A DNA stretch of 64,000 bases from Tsukamurella asaccharolytica. Lineage in GTDB: Bacteria > Actinomycetota > Actinomycetes > Mycobacteriales > Mycobacteriaceae. How positions within the stretch are numbered: the stretch's first letter is position 1; each line of letters starts with the position of its first letter. Below are positions 9,115-17,662 of this stretch, one piece after another. The stretch covers positions 1 to 64,000 of the forward strand of contig NZ_VIGW01000005.1 of assembly GCF_007858435.1 (NCBI RefSeq), given 5' to 3'. The notes under the pieces were generated by a model that was not told the origin of the DNA, made no database searches, and worked only from the letters and a program-made list of their open reading frames with translations. A program made the translations under genes and the position numbers.

Positions 9115-9900
9115 ATGACCAGGACTACGAAGGCCGCCGTCGCGCTCGTCGCGGCACTCGCTCTCACCAGCGGGTGCGGCGACGGATCCACGCCGGCGGG
9201 GGAGGCGTCGTCGACCTACGCGACGCCGGCGACGAGCGCGCAGGCCGGAACCGGCCAGGTGACGGGCGCCCCGGCGACGAATGCCGCCCCGGCGCCGGGG
9301 GCCACCGACGCGGGCGAGGCCCGTCCCGTGACCGAGGGGAACGGGAAGTGCCTGGATCTGGCCTCGCCGACGGTCCGCGACGCCGTGGCGAAACTCCCGC
9401 CGTTCCGCGGCGACGGGTACGTCGCCACGCGCGGCACCGACGCGAAGGCGGGTGCGTGCCCCGACCTGATGTGGGTGCGGGCCGACCTGAACATGGGGAC
9501 GGGGAGCTCGCCCGTGTGGTTCCTGTTCTTCGACCGCCTCGGCTACCTCGGCACGGCCACCAGCCGCTACACCGCGTTCACCAGCGTCTTCGGCAGCACC
9601 CAGGACTCCGTCGCCCTCGAATACCGCTGGCTCAACCCGGGCGACGCCACGGCCGGCCCCTCGGGCGGGCCCGTGATCGTGACCTACCGGTTGTCCGGGC
9701 GCACCGTGACGGCCGACAAGGAGGTGCCGCCGCAGGTCTTCGACGGTGGCGCGGCGCCGACCACCGAGCCCACGCGGACCGCCGCGCCCACGTCTGCGAC
9801 CCCGACGGCGCCGGCCGCCGCGCCCACGTCCGCCACGGCCACGTCCGCCACCCCGACGGCGCCGGCCGCGTCGGCCACCCCGACGGCCACCGGCCGCTGA
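9115..9900 (+). CDS. LppP/LprE-family lipoprotein
   Basis: 261-residue secreted lipoprotein. The signal peptide ends in a lipobox ALTSGC, putting the lipid anchor on Cys21. A low-complexity Ala/Thr/Pro linker leads to one globular domain (about residues 75-215) with the pattern WFLFFDRLGYLGTATSRYTA and VIVTYRLSG, characteristic of the LppP/LprE (Lipoprotein_21) family of mycolic-acid bacteria. Function of the family is not established. The last 50 residues are repeats of Thr-Ser-Ala-Thr-Pro-Thr-Ala-Pro, encoded by near-identical repeated DNA. A GGGGGGA ribosome site sets the ATG. Confidence 0.8.
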   Translation: MTRTTKAAVALVAALALTSGCGDGSTPAGEASSTYATPATSAQAGTGQVTGAPATNAAPAPGATDAGEARPVTEGNGKCLDLASPTVRDAVAKLPPFRGDGYVATRGTDAKAGACPDLMWVRADLNMGTGSSPVWFLFFDRLGYLGTATSRYTAFTSVFGSTQDSVALEYRWLNPGDATAGPSGGPVIVTYRLSGRTVTADKEVPPQVFDGGAAPTTEPTRTAAPTSATPTAPAAAPTSATATSATPTAPAASATPTATGR

Positions 9901-9969
9901 CCCCGCTCCTCGCGATCGGCCCCGTCCACCCTGGGCCCGATCGCGGGTTCGGGGCGTAACGTCAGCGGC

Positions 9970-10806
9970 ATGGGTCGGATCACGGTGCGCCGGGCGGTGG
10001 CGAGGGCTACCGTCGGCGCTGGTCAGGTGCGTCGCATCGATACCCTCGCCGTCGAGGAACCGCTCGAGATCCGCGTCGCGGGAACGCCGCTCGCCGTCAC
10101 CATGCGCACCCCCGGGCACGACGTGGAGCTGGCCGCCGGCTTCCTCGTCTCCGAGGGCGTGATCGGCGCCGCGGAGGACGTCCGGTCCGCGATTCACTGC
10201 GGCGGGCCGGGCACGGACGGTGCGATCAACGAGTACAACGTGCTCGACGTCACGCTCGCCGACGGCGTCCGCCCGCCCTCGCCCGAGGTCACGCGCGCCT
10301 TCTACACCACCAGCTCCTGCGGGCTGTGCGGCAAGGCCAGCATCGACGCGGTGCGCACCGTGTCCCGGTTCGACGTGCGGTCCGATCCGGTCACCGTCGG
10401 GGTGGACGAGGTGACGCGGTACCCGGACCGGCTCCGCGCGGACCAGGCCGTCTTCGACAAGACCGGCGGGCTGCACGCCGCCGCGCTGTTCGACGTCGCG
10501 ACCGGCGAGCTGCTCGTGCTGCGCGAGGACGTGGGCCGGCACAACGCCGTCGACAAGGTGATCGGCTGGGCCCTCCTGCAGGGCCGCCTGCCGCTGCGGG
10601 GGATCGTCCTCCAGGTCTCCGGCCGCGCCAGCTTCGAGCTCGTGCAGAAGGCGGTGATGGCCGGGATCCCCGTGCTCTCCGCGGTATCCGCGCCGTCGTC
10701 CCTCGCGGCCGAGCTCGCCGACGAGGCGGGCCTCACGCTGATCGGGTTCGTCCGCGGCGACCACCTGAACGTCTACACCCGTGCGGACCGGGTGCGCACC
10801 GGCTGA
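9970..10806 (+). CDS. fdhD: formate dehydrogenase accessory sulfurtransferase FdhD
   Basis: 278 residues. FdhD transfers sulfur to the molybdenum (bis-MGD) cofactor of formate dehydrogenase. The conserved [10 protein letters not shown] motif with the sulfur-carrying cysteines is at 117 and 120, and the ending [15 protein letters not shown] is typical of the family. No formate dehydrogenase gene is in the window. The gene ends four bases before the convergent thioesterase gene. Confidence 0.93.
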   Translation: MGRITVRRAVARATVGAGQVRRIDTLAVEEPLEIRVAGTPLAVTMRTPGHDVELAAGFLVSEGVIGAAEDVRSAIHCGGPGTDGAINEYNVLDVTLADGVRPPSPEVTRAFYTTSSCGLCGKASIDAVRTVSRFDVRSDPVTVGVDEVTRYPDRLRADQAVFDKTGGLHAAALFDVATGELLVLREDVGRHNAVDKVIGWALLQGRLPLRGIVLQVSGRASFELVQKAVMAGIPVLSAVSAPSSLAAELADEAGLTLIGFVRGDHLNVYTRADRVRTG

Positions 10807-10810
10807 CCGG

Positions 10811-11644
10811 TCAGACCCGCCATTCGATCCGGTCGACCTGTTCCGGCGGCCAGGCCGCGGGCGGGGCGAAGGGCTCGCCCGGGAGCGCGACGACGGAGAC
10901 GGCCGAGGCCGGCTTGCGCGCGGGCGCTCCCTCGCCGTCGAGGAGGTAGAGCCACTGGCGGTAGCCGGCGTCGTCGCGCTCGGAACGCACCTGCACGCTG
11001 GAGCCCAGGGGGACCGGCGCGAGGTACTCGATGATCGCGCGGTGCGGCGCCGCGAGCAGCGGATCGCCGTTCAGGTCGTCCTCGACGAGCTGCAGGTAGG
11101 CGGCGTTGTTGAGGTGCTGGTACGGGTCGAAGTCGGTGGCGCGCAGTCGCACCGTGTAGTCGCCCGCCGACGGCTCGGGCGGCGTGGCCGTGTTGAGCGC
11201 CTTCCAGCGCAGCCGGGTCTCGGTGACGTACTGCTGCAGATACTCCATGCCGCCGTCGCTGATGTGCGTCGGCATCCCCGATTCGGCGCTGAACCGGATC
11301 CAGAAGGCCTCGGTCTCGACGTGCCCGCCGGCGCTGCCGCGCAGCGTGATCCGCATGTTGCACCAGCGGGAACTGGTCGACTCGCACCAGCGCAGCAGGG
11401 TGACGTCCGACGGCCAGTGCAGCGGCTCGTGCACGTCGATGATGCTGCGGCGCACGAGCCAGTACGGGTCGGTGGCGTCGAAACCGCGGTGGAACATCTC
11501 GTCGTTGGCCATGTCCTGGAGGTAGCGCGCGATCCCGTCGAGCCGGACGCGGCGCTCGGGATCGACGTCGCCCGTGCGGACGGGCCAGCTCCTCTCGAAG
11601 GAGGGACCGGGCGGCGCTGCCTGCAGGAACTCGTAGTCACTCAC
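10811..11644 (-). CDS. acyl-ACP thioesterase (FatA-like)
   Basis: 277-residue double-hotdog thioesterase. The first half contains VRRSIIDVHEPLHWPSDV and TSSRWCNMRITL, the second the hotdog motif ATDFDPYQHLNNAAYLQLVE with the Asn/His positions of FatA/FatB thioesterases. It should hydrolyse acyl-ACP or acyl-CoA in the cytoplasm; chain-length preference is unknown. It is divergent from the D-amino-acid oxidase gene with only 22 bp between the starts. Confidence 0.87.
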   Translation of the reverse strand: MSDYEFLQAAPPGPSFERSWPVRTGDVDPERRVRLDGIARYLQDMANDEMFHRGFDATDPYWLVRRSIIDVHEPLHWPSDVTLLRWCESTSSRWCNMRITLRGSAGGHVETEAFWIRFSAESGMPTHISDGGMEYLQQYVTETRLRWKALNTATPPEPSAGDYTVRLRATDFDPYQHLNNAAYLQLVEDDLNGDPLLAAPHRAIIEYLAPVPLGSSVQVRSERDDAGYRQWLYLLDGEGAPARKPASAVSVVALPGEPFAPPAAWPPEQVDRIEWRV

Positions 11645-11666
11645 ACGGCGAGCCTAGGGTGTGGGC

Positions 11667-12584
11667 ATGGCTGAGGTGACGATCGTCGGTGCGGGTGTGA
11701 TCGGATTGTCGTGCGCGGTGCGGCTGCTGCAGGCCGGGCACGCCGTGCGCGTCCTCGGCCGCGAGCTCTCGCCCGACGTGACGTCCGCGGTGGCGGCCGC
11801 CGTCTGGTACCCGTACCTCGCGGAGCCCCGCGACCGCGTCACCGGCTGGTCCGCGGCGACGCTCGCCGAATTCACCGCCCTCGCCGCACGCGGCGTCGAC
11901 GGTGTCGTCATGACGCCGGGCACCGAGATCTTCCGCGCGCCCGTGCCGGAGCCGTGGTGGACCTCCGCCGTGCCGTCCGTCGAGCGCGTCGAGGCGCCCC
12001 GCCCCGGCTACGCGGAGGGGTGGAGCTTCGTCGCGCCGGTCATCGAGATGCCCGTCTACCTGCCCTGGCTCGCCGGACGCGTCCGCGAGCTGGGCGGCAC
12101 CGTCGAACAGCGGGAGGTGGCCTCCCTCGCCGAGCTCGACGGCGCCGTCGTCAACGCGACGGGCCTCGGCGCGCGCGAGCTCGTCGGCGACGCCGCGATG
12201 GAGCCGGTCCGCGGGCAGGTCGTCTACCTCGAGCAGGTGGGCGTGGACCGCTGGTGGATCGACGATTCCGCCCTCCACCTCGGCGTCACCACGTACGTCG
12301 TGCCGCGCTCGCGGGACGTCGTGGTCGGCGGCACCGAGGACCACGGTGCCGAGGACCTCACCATCGACCCGGCCACCGCCGACGCCGTCCTCGCGCGGGC
12401 CCGCGCCCTCGTTCCCGAGCTCGCGGACGCGCGGGTGCTCGGCCACAACATCGGCCTGCGGCCCGCGCGCCCGACGGTGCGCCTCGAGCGCGAGGGCGAC
12501 GTGATCCACTGCTACGGCCACGGCGGCGCCGGGGTCACGCTCAGCTGGGGCTGCGCCGACGAGGTCGTGACGCTCATCGGGTGA
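11667..12584 (+). CDS. D-amino-acid oxidase (FAD)
   Basis: 305-residue FAD oxidoreductase of the DAAO family, which deaminates D-amino acids to keto acids with H2O2 release. The Rossmann motif VTIVGAGVIGLSCAVRLL is at the N-terminus. The conserved GLRPARPTVRLE segment includes the Arg that binds the substrate carboxylate, and the C-terminal FAD motif is GHGGAGVTLSWG. I use ATG 11667; a GTG two codons upstream is also open. D-aspartate versus other D-amino acids cannot be decided. Confidence 0.9.
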   Translation: MAEVTIVGAGVIGLSCAVRLLQAGHAVRVLGRELSPDVTSAVAAAVWYPYLAEPRDRVTGWSAATLAEFTALAARGVDGVVMTPGTEIFRAPVPEPWWTSAVPSVERVEAPRPGYAEGWSFVAPVIEMPVYLPWLAGRVRELGGTVEQREVASLAELDGAVVNATGLGARELVGDAAMEPVRGQVVYLEQVGVDRWWIDDSALHLGVTTYVVPRSRDVVVGGTEDHGAEDLTIDPATADAVLARARALVPELADARVLGHNIGLRPARPTVRLEREGDVIHCYGHGGAGVTLSWGCADEVVTLIG

Positions 12585-12615
12585 CGGCGCCGCGCCGCAG
12601 GACTACCGTCGGAGT

Positions 12616-12900
12616 ATGTGCCGGAACATCACTGAACTGCGGGGGCTCGAGCCCGCCGCCACCGACGAGGAGATCGAGGCCGCCGCACGGCAGTACGTGC
12701 GCAAGGTCTCGGGCGTCCAGAAGGTCAGCGACGCCAATCGCGACGCCTTCGAGAAGGCCGTCGCCGCGGTCACCGCGGCCACGGAGGAGCTGCTCGACGC
12801 GCTGCCCGCGCGCCGGCAGCCGCCGAAGACGGTGCCGCCGCTGCGCCGCCCCGAGGTGCGGGCGCGGATCGAGGCGAGGGCCGCGGGCAGGTCCGCATGA
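12616..12900 (+). CDS. DUF2277-family protein
   Basis: 94-residue conserved protein starting MCRNITELRGLEPAATDEEI, with YVRKVSGVQK in the middle, both signatures of DUF2277. No function is known. It is mostly helical and basic at the C-terminus. It ends in ATGA with the following gene, indicating a two-gene operon. Confidence 0.88.
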   Translation: MCRNITELRGLEPAATDEEIEAAARQYVRKVSGVQKVSDANRDAFEKAVAAVTAATEELLDALPARRQPPKTVPPLRRPEVRARIEARAAGRSA

Positions 12901-13319
12901 GCGAGCTGGAGTCGCTGCTCGCGACCATGGAACGGATCGCCGAGACCGTCAACCGGTTCGACGACGACCACGTCCAGCGCAAGGCCTTCAAGCTGCTGAT
13001 GAAGGCCGCGGAGCGCGACGCCGAGAACGCCGAGGGCGCCGCGGAGAGTGCCCGCGAGTGGGAGGCGCACGCCGCGCACACCCGGCCGGCCAACAACCGC
13101 GAGAAGATCGTCGTGGCGGCCGCCCATCTCGCGGAGGTCGGCGAGGAGCCGACCCCGGGACGGGTCTTCGACCTGTTCGCCGACGCCGGCTGGAAGGTGC
13201 CGGTGCGTCCCGAGGACACGCTGCAGCAGACCGCGGCGGCCGGCTGGATCGGGCTCGAGGACGGGGCCGTGACGGTGACGGACGCCGGGGAGCGGCTGAT
13301 CGACGCCCTGCCGCGGTAA
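12897..13319 (+). CDS. hypothetical helical protein coupled to DUF2277 gene
   Basis: 140-residue protein without a domain I recognise. The N-terminal half is strongly helical and charged. The C-terminal half (NREKIVVAAAHLAEVGEEPT to GAVTVTDAGERLIDALPR) has the layout of a winged-helix, with a terminal beta-wing and 'TDAGERLI' helix. It is translationally coupled to the DUF2277 gene by a four-base overlap. Confidence 0.75.
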   Translation: MSELESLLATMERIAETVNRFDDDHVQRKAFKLLMKAAERDAENAEGAAESAREWEAHAAHTRPANNREKIVVAAAHLAEVGEEPTPGRVFDLFADAGWKVPVRPEDTLQQTAAAGWIGLEDGAVTVTDAGERLIDALPR

Positions 13320-13396
13320 CGCCGACGCGCATCTCCACCCGGGACTCCACCCGCGGGTGGATCCGATCGCCGCAGGTCGCGGGCATCGTCGACGGC

Positions 13397-14278
13397 ATGA
13401 CACCCGCACTGGAACTCAGATCGCTGACCAAGACCTACACGACCGCGACGGGGGAGCGCTTCACCGCCGTCGACCACGTCGATCTCACCGTCCGGCAGGG
13501 CGAGGTCGTCGCCTTCCTCGGGCCCAACGGCGCGGGCAAGAGCACCACCATCGACATGATCCTCGGCCTCATCTCCCCGGATTCCGGCACCGCGGAGCAC
13601 ATCGGCACCGTCGCGGCCGTGCAGCAGTCGGGCGGGCTCCTGCCCACCCTCACCGTGCAGGACACCGTCGAGCTCATCGCCGCGCTGCACCCCGGTTCCG
13701 ACCCGGACGCCGCGATCGCCCGCGCCGGCCTCGACGACCTGCGGCGGCGCACCGTCGGGAAATGCTCCGGCGGGCAGCAGCAGGCCCTGCGGTTCGCCCT
13801 GGCCCTGCTCGCCGAGCCCGACCTGCTGATCCTGGACGAGCCCACCGCGGGCATGGACGTCGACGCCCGGCGCCGGTTCTGGTCCGCCGTCCGCGCCGAC
13901 GCCCGCCGCGGCACGACGGTCCTGTTCGCCACCCACTACCTCGAGGAGGCGGACCAGTTCGCCGACCGCGTGGTGATGATCGCGGGCGGGCGGATCGTCG
14001 CCGACGGCGCCACCGCCGACGTCCGGGCCGCCGCCACCGGCCGGCGGGTCTCCGCCGTGCTCGGGCCCGACGAGGCCGCCGCCGTCGTCGCCGCCGTACC
14101 CGGACTCCGCGTGGCGGAGGTCCGGGGCGAGCGCACCGTCTTCGCCGTCGACGGCGACCCGCGCGCCTCCGACGACGCACTCCGATTCCTGCTCACCCGT
14201 ACCGACGCCCGCGATGTGGAGACCCTCACGCACGGTCTCGAAGAGGCGTTCCTGCAGCTCACCGAGGAGAAGGCATGA
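13397..14278 (+). CDS. ABC-2 exporter ATP-binding protein
   Basis: 293-residue ATPase. Walker A GPNGAGKSTT, Q-loop QQSGGLLP, an unusual signature CSGGQQQALRFALALL (Cys before SGG instead of Leu), Walker B LLILDEPTAGMD, H-loop FATHYLEEADQ, and a C-terminal accessory domain ending LTHGLEEAFLQLTEEKA. It is coupled by four bases to the permease gene. Exporters of this DrrA/CcmA-like group move drugs or lipids. Its complete length contrasts with the truncated paralogue at 327-1082. Confidence 0.9.
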   Translation: MTPALELRSLTKTYTTATGERFTAVDHVDLTVRQGEVVAFLGPNGAGKSTTIDMILGLISPDSGTAEHIGTVAAVQQSGGLLPTLTVQDTVELIAALHPGSDPDAAIARAGLDDLRRRTVGKCSGGQQQALRFALALLAEPDLLILDEPTAGMDVDARRRFWSAVRADARRGTTVLFATHYLEEADQFADRVVMIAGGRIVADGATADVRAAATGRRVSAVLGPDEAAAVVAAVPGLRVAEVRGERTVFAVDGDPRASDDALRFLLTRTDARDVETLTHGLEEAFLQLTEEKA

Positions 14279-15054
14279 CCACGACAGCCACCACCACCAC
14301 CACGCCCTGGGGCCTCACGCCCCGCTTCCTGCTGCTCGACGTGCGGCGCCAGCTGCGCAACCGCCAGACCCTCATCATCACGACCGTCCTGCCCGTGGTG
14401 CTCTACCTGGCGCTGCGCGCCCAGGCCGGGCCGGACGCGCGGTTCGCCCACGGCGACTTCGCCGCGTGGATGATGATCGGCCTCGCGCTCTACGGCGCCG
14501 CCGCCACGGCCACGACGACCGCGGCCCAGGTCGCCGCCGAGCGGTCGACGGGGTGGGTGCGCACGCTGCGGCTCACGCCCCTGCGCCCGCCCGGCTACAT
14601 CGCGTCGAAGGTGGTGAGCGCCCTGGTGATGTCCGCGCTGCCCGTCACCGTGATCGCGGTCCTGGCCGCGGCCACCGGCGCGCACGCGGAGCCGCAGGTC
14701 TGGTTCGGGTCGCTGCTCATCGCGTGGCTCGGGTCCGCGCTGTTCGGCGCGCTGGGACTGGCGCTCGGCCTCGCGCTGCGGCCCGAGATCGTCATGCACA
14801 TCCCCGGGCTGCTGCTCACGGTGCTCGCCTTCGGCGGCAACGTCTTCTTCCCGCTCTCGGGCGGGATGCTCACGGCCGCGCAGTTCACGCCCATGTACGG
14901 GATCGCAGCCCTGGCCCGGTACCCCTTGACCGGCGGCGAGCTGATCCGGGGCGGGCACGTCTCCCTGTTCGGGGCCGTGGTCAACGTGGTCGCCTGGTTC
15001 GCGATCTTCGCCGGCGCCGCCGCGCTCGCATACCGGCGCAGCGCCGAGCGCTGA
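14275..15054 (+). CDS. ABC-2 type exporter permease
   Basis: 259-residue integral membrane protein with about six hydrophobic helices and the ABC-2 family feel: an N-terminal amphipathic segment RFLLLDVRRQLRNRQTLI, then helices, then the PLSGGMLTAAQFTPMYGIAALARYPL loop before the last helix. Partner of the ATPase encoded four bases upstream. Substrate unknown. Confidence 0.9.
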   Translation: MTTTATTTTTPWGLTPRFLLLDVRRQLRNRQTLIITTVLPVVLYLALRAQAGPDARFAHGDFAAWMMIGLALYGAAATATTTAAQVAAERSTGWVRTLRLTPLRPPGYIASKVVSALVMSALPVTVIAVLAAATGAHAEPQVWFGSLLIAWLGSALFGALGLALGLALRPEIVMHIPGLLLTVLAFGGNVFFPLSGGMLTAAQFTPMYGIAALARYPLTGGELIRGGHVSLFGAVVNVVAWFAIFAGAAALAYRRSAER

Positions 15055-15070
15055 GTGCTTTCGCGCCGAT

Positions 15071-15086
15071 TGTGACAGATATCACA
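15071..15086. promoter_or_regulatory. CRP/GlxR-type operator
   Basis: TGTGACAGATATCACA matches TGTGA-N6-TCACA perfectly, the consensus of the cAMP-receptor protein family in actinobacteria (mycobacterial CRP, GlxR). It ends 18 bp before the ATG of the DUF5313 gene and six bases before a possible -10 box TAGCCT (15093-15098), so binding could affect initiation directly. The regulator itself is not in the window. Confidence 0.65.
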
Positions 15087-15104
15087 CAGGCGTAGCCTGG
15101 GGGC

Positions 15105-15497
15105 ATGTCCATGCACACACCGCGAACCACGCCGAACCTCGTCCAGCGGGTGAAGTACCTCATGGGAATGCGCCTGCCCGACTCCATGCACGATTGGGTG
15201 GTCAACGACGCCACCGGCCCCGGCCACAACCGTCGCTTCTTCATCCGGGGGGCGCTGATCGTGCCCTTCCTCATCGTCGCTCTGCTCCTGCCCTCGCCGC
15301 TGTGGGTCAAGCTCGCGCTCGTCGCGATGATGGCGCTGCCGGCCATCGTCTTCGTCGGCGGCCTGCGGTCGATCTACCTGCAGGAGCTCCTCGCCGACAA
15401 CGGCATCGACCCGCATACCGAGAGCGGCAGCCAGCTCGCCGAGCATCGTCGTCGCGCCGCGGTGTACGAGGAGAAGTACCGGCACCGGGCCGCGTAG
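15105..15497 (+). CDS. DUF5313-family membrane protein
   Basis: 130 residues. The N-terminal segment RVKYLMGMRLPDSMHDWVVNDATGPG is the hallmark of DUF5313. Two helices follow (LIVPFLIVALLLPSPLWVKLALVAMMALPAIVFVGGL) and then a charged cytoplasmic tail. Function unknown. A perfect CRP-type site precedes the gene. Confidence 0.85.
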   Translation: MSMHTPRTTPNLVQRVKYLMGMRLPDSMHDWVVNDATGPGHNRRFFIRGALIVPFLIVALLLPSPLWVKLALVAMMALPAIVFVGGLRSIYLQELLADNGIDPHTESGSQLAEHRRRAAVYEEKYRHRAA

Positions 15498-15506
15498 CCT
15501 CGCCGG

Positions 15507-16385
15507 GTGACGGCAGAACGCTCCTGGGCCCCGGGGCACCCCCTCGACCTGCACGGCACCGTCGGCGTGCTCCGCCGCGGCGCGGGCGATCCCGCCTACG
15601 CGCGCACGCCCGACGGTGCCCTCTGGCGCGCGGTGCACACCCCGGACGGCCCCGGGACTCTCCGCCTGCGCCTCGCCGGCGGCACCGTCACCGCGCAGGC
15701 GTGGGGGAGCGGGGCGCAGTGGCTCCTCGACAACGCCCCCGCGATGGTCGGCGCGGACGACGATCCGTCGGCGCTGCTCCCGCGGCACCCGGTCGTCGAG
15801 CGGGCCGTCGCGGCCTCGCCCGGCCTGCGGCTGGCCCGGTCGAACCGGATCTGGGAGACCCTCGTCCCGACCGTCCTGGAGCAGAAGGTCGTCGGCGCCG
15901 AGGCGTGGCGGTCGTGGCGCTACCTGGTGCGACGGTTCGGCACCGTCGCCCCGGGCCCGACGGGCGGCCCCGGCCTCCGGGTGCCGCCGCCGCGCACCGC
16001 GTGGGCCGAGATCCCCGCGTGGGAGTGGCACCGCGCCGGCGTGGAGCCCGTCCGGATGCGGACGATCATCGGCGCGAGCGCCGTCGAGGTGGAGCACCGG
16101 CCGGCGAAGCTCGGGGCGCTCCCGGGGATCGGGCCGTGGACCGTCGGGGACCTGCTCGGCCGGGCCTGCGGCGACCCGGACGCGGTGCCGGTGGGGGACT
16201 ACCACCTGCCGCGGATCGTGGGAATAGCGTTCACGGGCGAGGCGTTGGACGATCCCGGAATGCTGGACGTGCTCGAGCCCTACCGCGGGCAGCGGGGGCG
16301 GGTGATCCGGCTGCTGGTCCGCGCGGGTGTCGACCGCGAACGGCGCGGGCCGAGGGTGTCGCTGCGCGACTATCGTGGCCTCTAG
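15507..16385 (+). CDS. AlkA-like DNA-3-methyladenine glycosylase (HhH-GPD)
   Basis: 292-residue base-excision repair enzyme. The helix-hairpin-helix GPD core is seen as LGALPGIGPWTVGDLL followed by the catalytic-Asp segment VPVGDYHLPR, as in AlkA-type DNA glycosylases that remove alkylated bases. The first 90 residues form the beta-rich N-terminal domain. GTG start nine bases after the DUF5313 stop, so probably cotranscribed with it. Confidence 0.85.
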   Translation: MTAERSWAPGHPLDLHGTVGVLRRGAGDPAYARTPDGALWRAVHTPDGPGTLRLRLAGGTVTAQAWGSGAQWLLDNAPAMVGADDDPSALLPRHPVVERAVAASPGLRLARSNRIWETLVPTVLEQKVVGAEAWRSWRYLVRRFGTVAPGPTGGPGLRVPPPRTAWAEIPAWEWHRAGVEPVRMRTIIGASAVEVEHRPAKLGALPGIGPWTVGDLLGRACGDPDAVPVGDYHLPRIVGIAFTGEALDDPGMLDVLEPYRGQRGRVIRLLVRAGVDRERRGPRVSLRDYRGL

Positions 16386-16396
16386 GGCAATGCATT

Positions 16397-16440
16397 TTGA
16401 CCAGCGTGAGTTCAGGCGGGTAAGCTTGGACGCCGTGCCT
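16397..16440 (+). promoter_or_regulatory. rpsL promoter and start of the 345-bp str leader
   Basis: TTGACC (16397-16402), 18-bp spacer, TAAGCT (16421-16426) fits a sigma-70-type promoter about 300 bp before rpsL. The transcript would begin near GCCGTGCCT. The rest of 16386-16730 carries no gene. It contains GCGACACGCCCGACC (16506-16520), a 15-mer that occurs again in the rpsJ leader. Confidence 0.6.
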
Positions 16441-16730
16441 GGGTAACCAGGACCGTTCTCACGTGCCCATGGTCAGGCCGGACCTCCGGAACCGCCCACG
16501 GACACGCGACACGCCCGACCTCGGGGTACGCGCGGGGCGGGTAGCTACTTCCCGGAAACGGGACTGACCAGCGGAAACGACGTGAGTCGCCGACGCTGGT
16601 GGGGCCGCGCTGCGGAAGTCGTCGTTCTTCGCCCGTCGAAGAGAGGCACTTGCCCGGAGCTACAACCGCAGCAGTAGGAAGAGTCGGCCGTGCGGCCGGC
16701 GCCAGCCGAAACGAAGGAAACAGCGCTTCT

Positions 16731-17105
16731 ATGCCAACTATCAACCAGCTGGTCCGCAAGGGCCGCCGGGACAAGGCCTCCAAGACGAAGGTGGCCGCCC
16801 TCAAGGGCTCGCCGCAGCGTCGTGGCGTGTGCACCCGCGTGTACACCACGACCCCGAAGAAGCCGAACTCGGCTCTCCGTAAGGTCGCTCGCGTCCGTCT
16901 CACCAGCTCGGTCGAGGTCACCGCGTACATCCCCGGCGAAGGCCACAACCTTCAGGAGCACTCGATGGTGCTCGTCCGCGGCGGTCGTGTGAAGGACCTC
17001 CCGGGTGTTCGCTACAAGATCATCCGCGGTTCGCTCGACACCCAGGGTGTCAAGAACCGCAAGCAGGCGCGGAGCCGCTACGGCGCGAAGAAGGAGAAGG
17101 GCTGA
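16731..17105 (+). CDS. rpsL: 30S ribosomal protein S12
   Basis: 124 residues, full length. Part of the decoding centre of the 30S subunit. The conserved loop [17 protein letters not shown] and [16 protein letters not shown] are present. Residues 43 and 88 are Lys, the wild-type streptomycin-sensitive state. First gene of the str operon; its TGA overlaps the rpsG ATG by one base. Confidence 0.98.
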   Translation: MPTINQLVRKGRRDKASKTKVAALKGSPQRRGVCTRVYTTTPKKPNSALRKVARVRLTSSVEVTAYIPGEGHNLQEHSMVLVRGGRVKDLPGVRYKIIRGSLDTQGVKNRKQARSRYGAKKEKG

Positions 17106-17575
17106 TGCCTCGTAAGGGACCGGCGCCCAAGCGCCCCGTCGTCAATGACCCCGTCTACGGCTCGCAGGTCGTCACGCAGCTCGTGAACAAGGTGCTGCTG
17201 GACGGCAAGAAGTCGACCGCCGAGCGCATCGTCTACGGCGCGCTCGAGGCGACCCGTGAGAAGACCGGTACCGATCCGGTTCTCACCCTCAAGAAGGCGC
17301 TCGACAACGTCCGCCCGTCGCTCGAGGTGAAGAGCCGCCGCGTCGGTGGCGCCACCTACCAGGTGCCGATCGAGGTGAAGGCCGGCCGCGCCAACACCCT
17401 CGCGCTGCGCTGGCTGGTGACCTTCACGCGGCAGCGTCGCGAGAAGACCATGGTCGAGCGGCTCGCCAACGAGATCCTCGACGCGAGCAACGGCCTGGGC
17501 GCTTCCGTCAAGCGCCGCGAGGACACCCACAAGATGGCCGAGGCCAACCGGGCGTTCGCGCACTACCGCTGGTGA
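17105..17575 (+). CDS. rpsG: 30S ribosomal protein S7
   Basis: 156 residues. Primary 16S rRNA binder that organises the 30S head. [20 protein letters not shown] at the N-terminus and [20 protein letters not shown] at the C-terminus are typical. One-base overlap with rpsL. Confidence 0.98.
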   Translation: MPRKGPAPKRPVVNDPVYGSQVVTQLVNKVLLDGKKSTAERIVYGALEATREKTGTDPVLTLKKALDNVRPSLEVKSRRVGGATYQVPIEVKAGRANTLALRWLVTFTRQRREKTMVERLANEILDASNGLGASVKRREDTHKMAEANRAFAHYRW

Positions 17576-17580
17576 TCTGA

Positions 17581-17617
17581 TCCCGGAGGTTCGTCGCCGG
17601 GCGGCGAACCTCCGGGA
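17581..17617 (+). terminator. hairpin between rpsG and fusA
   Basis: TCCCGGAGGTTCG and CGAACCTCCGGGA form an 18-pair stem with one mismatch in an 87-bp gap. No T-tract follows, so it may act as an attenuator or RNA-processing site that lowers fusA expression rather than ending transcription. Confidence 0.55.
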
Positions 17618-17662
17618 CACCGGAGTTCCAACCATCCTTTTACGAGAACGAGGCATACCACC

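Noticed and set aside
13397-15054. exporter of the truncated ATPase at 327-1082 split by rearrangement
   Set aside because: This locus has its own complete ATPase with a different signature motif, coupled to its own permease, so it is an independent transporter.
16731-17105. streptomycin-resistance allele of rpsL
   Set aside because: Lys43 and Lys88 are both wild type.
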